Origin: Firmicutes bacterium CAG:534
GTDB lineage: Bacteria; Bacillota; Clostridia; Lachnospirales; Lachnospiraceae
DNA length: 8,980 nucleotides
Assembly (NCBI GenBank): GCA_000436115.1
Contig: FR894502.1
Coordinates: 1-8,980, forward strand
Reading direction: 5' to 3'
Within the stretch, counting starts at the first letter, position 1; the number at the start of each line of letters is the position of its first letter. The position numbers and the translations under genes are program-made. Of this stretch, positions 6,348 to 8,980 are shown piece by piece. A model generated the notes under the pieces. It saw nothing but the letters and a program-made list of their open reading frames with translations. It was not told the DNA's origin and made no database searches.

Positions 6348-7253
6348 GTGGGAGAAATGCTTACGCTCCAGGTCACCATCTTTTCGGTGATGGCAATAGG
6401 GTTTTTGCTAAAGAAAATGAAACTGATTTCAGCCAAGGGACAAAAGGAGATTACCGATCTGGTCATTAACCTGATTCTCCCGGCGAACATCATTACCAGT
6501 TTTATGACAGAAATCAGCACGGACACCATTTCTGACTGTGCGTGGATTGCGGTGATTTCTATTGGCATACAGCTTATAGCACTGTTTTATGGTAATCTCT
6601 TTTTTCATAAAGAAAATGAGAACCGGCTGAAATGTCTGAAATATGCCATTATCTGCTCCAATGCCGGATTCCTTGGAAATCCGGTTGCGGAGGGAGTATT
6701 CGGTCCGGTCGGTCTGATGCTTGCCAGTGTGTATCTGATTCCGCAGCGTATCATGATGTGGTCCGAAGGAATTGCCATCTTTTCCGGTGTGTCTGACAAG
6801 AAGGCAACCCTGAAGAAGGTGGTGACGCATCCCTGTGTACTGGCCTGTTTTATTGGTTTTATTCTGATGGTTGGACAGATTAAATTACCGGTCGTGATTC
6901 TGACTCCGGTTCAGACGCTTGGCAGATGCAACACGGCTCTTTCCATGATGGTGATCGGAATGATCCTTGCAGATATTGATGTAAAAACAATCCTCGACAA
7001 AACCGTGATCCGCTATACGATTCACCGTCTCGTCATCATTCCAATCATGGTATACCTGGTATGCCGGCTTCTTCCTGTCAGCAGACTGGTCTGTGGAGTC
7101 AGCGTGCTTCTTGCAGCAATGCCTGCCGGTGCAACGACCAGTATGCTCGCCGCGAAGTATGACCGTGATCCGGAATTTGCCACGAAACTGGTGGTGTTCT
7201 CAACACTGTGTTCCATTCCGGCAATTATGATCTGGAGCAGTGTGCTGATGTAA
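6348..7253 (+). CDS. AEC family transporter
   Basis: 301-residue integral membrane protein of the auxin efflux carrier (AEC/BART) superfamily, which exports or exchanges small organic anions such as malate or other carboxylates. Around eight to ten hydrophobic segments are visible. Family marks are DLVINLILPANIITSF in the N-terminal half, NAGFLGNP (N105 onward), and MPAGATTSM at 258-266 followed by a DRDPEFATKLVVFST segment and a final helix. The start is set at GTG 6348 because GGAG at 6335-6338 lies nine bases upstream; ATG 6357 is an alternative that would drop three residues. It is co-transcribed with the MBL hydrolase. A transcription terminator lies about 140 bases after its stop. Confidence 0.9.
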   Translation: MGEMLTLQVTIFSVMAIGFLLKKMKLISAKGQKEITDLVINLILPANIITSFMTEISTDTISDCAWIAVISIGIQLIALFYGNLFFHKENENRLKCLKYAIICSNAGFLGNPVAEGVFGPVGLMLASVYLIPQRIMMWSEGIAIFSGVSDKKATLKKVVTHPCVLACFIGFILMVGQIKLPVVILTPVQTLGRCNTALSMMVIGMILADIDVKTILDKTVIRYTIHRLVIIPIMVYLVCRLLPVSRLVCGVSVLLAAMPAGATTSMLAAKYDRDPEFATKLVVFSTLCSIPAIMIWSSVLM

Positions 7254-7575
7254 TGAGCGGTAAGTACAATTATCAATGCAGATCCTGTCAGCAAAGGCAA
7301 TTTTAAATGGATTTTACAGCACAATTTTGTGTACTGAAAAGCTACGAAAAAGAAAAGAATAAAAATAGTTCGGAATAGTTAATGAATGAAATGGAACCGT
7401 CTGATGCAGGAGACTGTGGAGGACGGTTCTTTTTTCAGTTTTCAAGGTGCTGATTTCGAAGTTAAGACAGCTCATGAAATAAGATAGAGCTAACAACAAA
7501 CCAAAGTAAATCAAAATGTTATCAAAGAGGAAATGATTTTTTGCAGGTGCTCTGTTTGAGCAGGAAGGAGTTCTT
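7254..7575. other. Intergenic region between the transporter and the small-protein run
   Basis: No ORF with a usable ribosome site was found in this 322-base stretch. It contains one strong intrinsic terminator (listed separately) and a small inverted pair around CACAATTTTGTG (7319-7330). Its second half is A-rich and probably holds the promoter of the downstream small genes, but I see no -35/-10 pair good enough to call. Confidence 0.5.
7394..7435 (+). terminator. Intrinsic terminator
   Basis: GAACCGTC (7394-7401) and GACGGTTC (7422-7429) form a perfect 8-bp stem around a 20-base loop, followed directly by six T residues (7430-7435). It would end the MBL hydrolase-AEC transporter transcript and insulate the small-protein genes that follow. 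Confidence 0.85.
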
Positions 7576-7875
7576 ATGAGTGAATATAATCATGAAAATC
7601 GGTGCCATGAATGTGATGCAACAGGAGGCCACCACTACCCGGGATGTACGTATGAGGGGACGGAAGGAAATTATAGATATTCATCGGGTTCAGGGAATGG
7701 AATGTCAACATTTGGAGCAATCCTGTGTGTTATCGGAGGCTTTGTCGGAGTTGCCCTTCTTCTTACGATTCTGAATATTGAGGTTGATGATGTTCCTGCG
7801 TTTGTATTGGTGATACTAATCATTGTCATTACTTCGGTCATTGGCGGCGTGGTAAGTGCAATAAAAGGGAAATAA
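7576..7875 (+). CDS. Small membrane protein with Cys/His-rich N-terminus, function unknown
   Basis: 99 residues. The N-terminus has RCHECDATGGHHYPGC (residues 9-24), a CxxC followed by His-His and Cys that could bind zinc. A Gly/Ser-rich linker (about 36-43) leads to two hydrophobic segments (about 46-66 and 74-94) with a short acidic EVDDVP turn between them, and a basic end (IKGK). The layout suggests a metal-binding cytoplasmic tip on a two-helix hairpin, although topology is a guess. AAGGAG at 7565-7570 lies five bases before the ATG. It is followed after 18 bases by the next small gene. I do not recognise a named family. Confidence 0.7.
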   Translation: MSEYNHENRCHECDATGGHHYPGCTYEGTEGNYRYSSGSGNGMSTFGAILCVIGGFVGVALLLTILNIEVDDVPAFVLVILIIVITSVIGGVVSAIKGK

Positions 7876-7893
7876 AGAACAAGGGAGAATACA

Positions 7894-8010
7894 ATGGAAC
7901 GAATCATTTTCTGGTTAAAGAAAAAGAAAAGAATGAAAAAGAGAAAATGTGGCAGGTGTTGCCTGATGTGTCCGTTCTATCGGGAGTGCCGGGAAGACGG
8001 GGAATTATAG
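7894..8010 (+). CDS. 38-residue basic Cys-rich peptide, function unknown
   Basis: Begins at ATG 7894 with AAGGGAG (7881-7887) six bases upstream, and ends in TAG. A short hydrophobic start (ERIIFWL) is followed by a Lys/Arg block (residues 9-18), then five cysteines (C19, C22, C23, C26, C32) in the order CGRCCLMC and YREC, and an acidic end. The two CxxC-like pairs could hold zinc or an iron-sulfur centre. It sits between two other small genes with short gaps, 18 bases before and 38 after, and each has its own SD, which supports it being translated. No homology is known to me; a chance ORF is possible but less likely given the SD and Cys pattern. Confidence 0.55.
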   Translation: MERIIFWLKKKKRMKKRKCGRCCLMCPFYRECREDGEL

Positions 8011-8048
8011 GATCACGAATATAAAGGAATAACCGGGAGGAAACGATT

Positions 8049-8519
8049 ATGAATAGAAATTCAAATGGAATGAGTACAGGCATGGCAATTCTTTGTACCC
8101 TTGGGATTTTACTTTTTATTGGTTTGATGATAGATCTTGGTACACCAAAGTGTATTAAGAGCGGGTGTGACAACGATGCAAAGGAAGGAAGCAGTTACTG
8201 CTACTTACATGATAATAGCACTTACAGGTATAAGAGCAGTACCTCGTACAGCGGAAGCTCCAACAGTTCCAGTAGTTCATCAACCACTAAGAGTAGCAAT
8301 ACATCTTCCGACGAAAAGAGCAGTGGCACGACTTCAAACAGCAAGAAAACTTATTCATCCGGCAGCAGTTCTTCAAAGAAGAATCAAAGTTCTATGGATT
8401 CATATGATGATGGCTACAATGCGATTTATGAAGATGATGATTACGACTGGGATCGCTACTGGAGCGATGATGACTATGCTGCCGGTGTGGATGATGCCAT
8501 GGAAGATGAGGATTGCTTC
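8049..8519 (+). CDS. Membrane-anchored Ser-rich protein with acidic C-terminus (3' end rearranged)
   Basis: GGGAGG at 8035-8040 lies eight bases before ATG 8049. In order: one N-terminal membrane segment (about residues 12-30); a Cys/His cluster C35, C40, C51, H54 (CIKSGC then SYCYLH) that could bind zinc; a Ser/Thr/Lys-rich low-complexity stretch (about 57-115); and an acidic, aromatic tail with EDDDYDWDRYW and DDDYAAGVDDAMED (about 120-153). Proteins of this layout occur in Lachnospiraceae as hypothetical proteins. The natural stop is missing: after about residue 154 the same frame enters unrelated sequence, so the end given is approximate. It is the last gene of the three-gene run. Function is unknown; the low-complexity linker and acidic tail suggest a surface or membrane-tethered role, which is inference. 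Confidence 0.65.
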
Positions 8520-8561
8520 CGTTGTACTGGCAACGTAAAAACTTTGCAATTACTCTTTAGC

Positions 8562-8706
8562 ATGGGCGATAGCTGCTATGCAAATTTTAATTTCACAGTT
8601 TTAGATACTTGTCCTGTACGGATTGGAAATAATGTTTATTTTGGACCGAACTGTACTATTGCGACACCGGTGCACCCTTTCAGATGGCAGGAGAGAACTA
8701 TTAAAT
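8562..8706 (+). pseudogene. Internal fragment of a maltose/galactoside-type sugar O-acetyltransferase
   Basis: About 48 residues from MGDSCYANFNFTVLDTC through NNVYFGPNCTIATPVHPF to RWQERTIKY match the central hexapeptide-repeat part of LacA/Maa-type acetyltransferases, which acetylate sugars using acetyl-CoA. HPF contains the His typical of the active site in this family. Both ends are missing: upstream sequence lacks the expected YGYNI segment, and downstream the match stops where GC-rich DNA begins. It is in frame with the Ser-rich protein ahead, making a chimeric reading frame. There is no SD before the internal ATG 8562. It is expected to be non-functional. Confidence 0.75.
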
Positions 8707-8980
8707 ATGGTCTGCGACGGTTGTTATCACGCTCGGACGATCCCGGATGGGGAGTAGCTGCCCTCTGCTGTCATCGCCCACCGGGAACGACCCGGCTTTC
8801 CCGAAGCTGGCGTTGCTCGCTCGCTCCCATGCGGGAGGTCTTGGCGCGTCCTTCGGCTCGGCTATCACAGAGAGCTTGTTGCCTGAAAAAGTTATTCGGT
8901 TGTCAAGGAACACCGTGCCGCCGGGGTCAAACTGTTACCGGCTCCGGCACGGGAAGGGCTTTCCGGTTTGGAAGCCCCTC
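8707..8980. other. GC-rich, hairpin-rich segment of foreign composition
   Basis: This block is clearly richer in G and C than the preceding 8.7 kb. Inverted repeats include CCGTGCCG/CGGCACGG (8913-8920 and 8945-8952, with an inner CCGG pair), a GGGCTTTCC/GGAAGCCC hairpin (8956-8964 and 8970-8977, one bulged T) and CGGGAA/TTCCCG near 8780-8803. The + frame from the upstream chimera stays open to the window edge, and a bottom-strand ORF covers 8701-8913, but open frames are common in GC-rich DNA and neither has supporting motifs. It may be the edge of an integrative element, but no integrase or attachment site is visible. Confidence 0.5.

Noticed and set aside
1215..7446. CCTTGAAAAC at 1215-1224 and its reverse complement at 7437-7446
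   Set aside because: A single 10-base match between distant sites, A/T-biased and with no extended similarity; best explained by chance.
8137..8538. 133-residue + strand ORF overlapping the Ser-rich gene
   Set aside because: It is a shifted frame of the low-complexity Ser/Asp codons, without an SD; the 8049 frame has the SD, membrane segment and Cys/His pattern.
8707..8757. Sixteen-residue + strand ORF MVCDGCYHARTIPDGE
   Set aside because: No SD and it starts exactly at the junction; too short to support.
8701..8913. Bottom-strand 70-residue ORF in the GC-rich end
   Set aside because: GC-rich DNA has long open frames by chance; no SD or domain is visible and it overlaps the acetyltransferase junction.

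Overview
The window looks like a chromosome segment from a gut Clostridia bacterium, most likely Lachnospiraceae. This rests on strong Shine-Dalgarno (SD) sequences (AAGGAGG, GGAGG), Gram-positive style promoters and hairpin terminators, and protein types common in that group (an IS66 with a distinctive tnpC, a GH120 beta-xylosidase, an AEC transporter, and a Ser-rich protein with an acidic tail). All genes I call are on the + strand. I had no database access, so family calls come from motif recognition.

Left part (1-3029): the 3' end of an unidentified gene is followed by about 230 bases of non-coding DNA with three degenerate 28-bp tandem units. Next comes a 12-residue leader ORF, and then the first third of a streptogramin A (Vat/CatB-type) O-acetyltransferase. 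The leader's 3' half and the vat start region form a perfect 11-bp inverted repeat around the vat ribosome site, which is the layout of translational attenuation. The vat gene is cut near 690-700, where an incomplete IS66-family element begins. Only the tail of tnpA is left, followed by intact tnpB, a 268-bp spacer and intact tnpC. The IS right end is near 3029.

Middle part (3030-7253): the IS abuts an alpha/beta-hydrolase that has lost its N-terminal half, including the nucleophile region. It was probably co-transcribed with the next gene, an intracellular GH120-type beta-xylosidase whose putative catalytic Asp and Glu are both present. A hairpin and a new promoter separate this pair from a second transcription unit, an MBL-fold hydrolase and an AEC-family transporter. 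The local theme fits use of plant cell-wall oligosaccharides plus small-molecule export, but the link between the two units is inference.

Right part (7254-8980): after a clear intrinsic terminator comes a run of three small genes: a 99-aa membrane protein with a Cys/His N-terminus, a 38-aa basic Cys-rich peptide, and a membrane-anchored Ser-rich protein with an acidic C-terminus. The third gene has no stop in place. Its frame runs into an internal fragment of a maltose/galactoside-type sugar O-acetyltransferase and then into GC-rich, hairpin-rich DNA, staying open to the window edge.

The most notable items are the vat leader/attenuator, the two rearranged ends (each involving a broken hexapeptide-repeat acetyltransferase), and the small-protein run. 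The rearranged junctions could be biological or assembly artefacts, and the sequence alone cannot decide.
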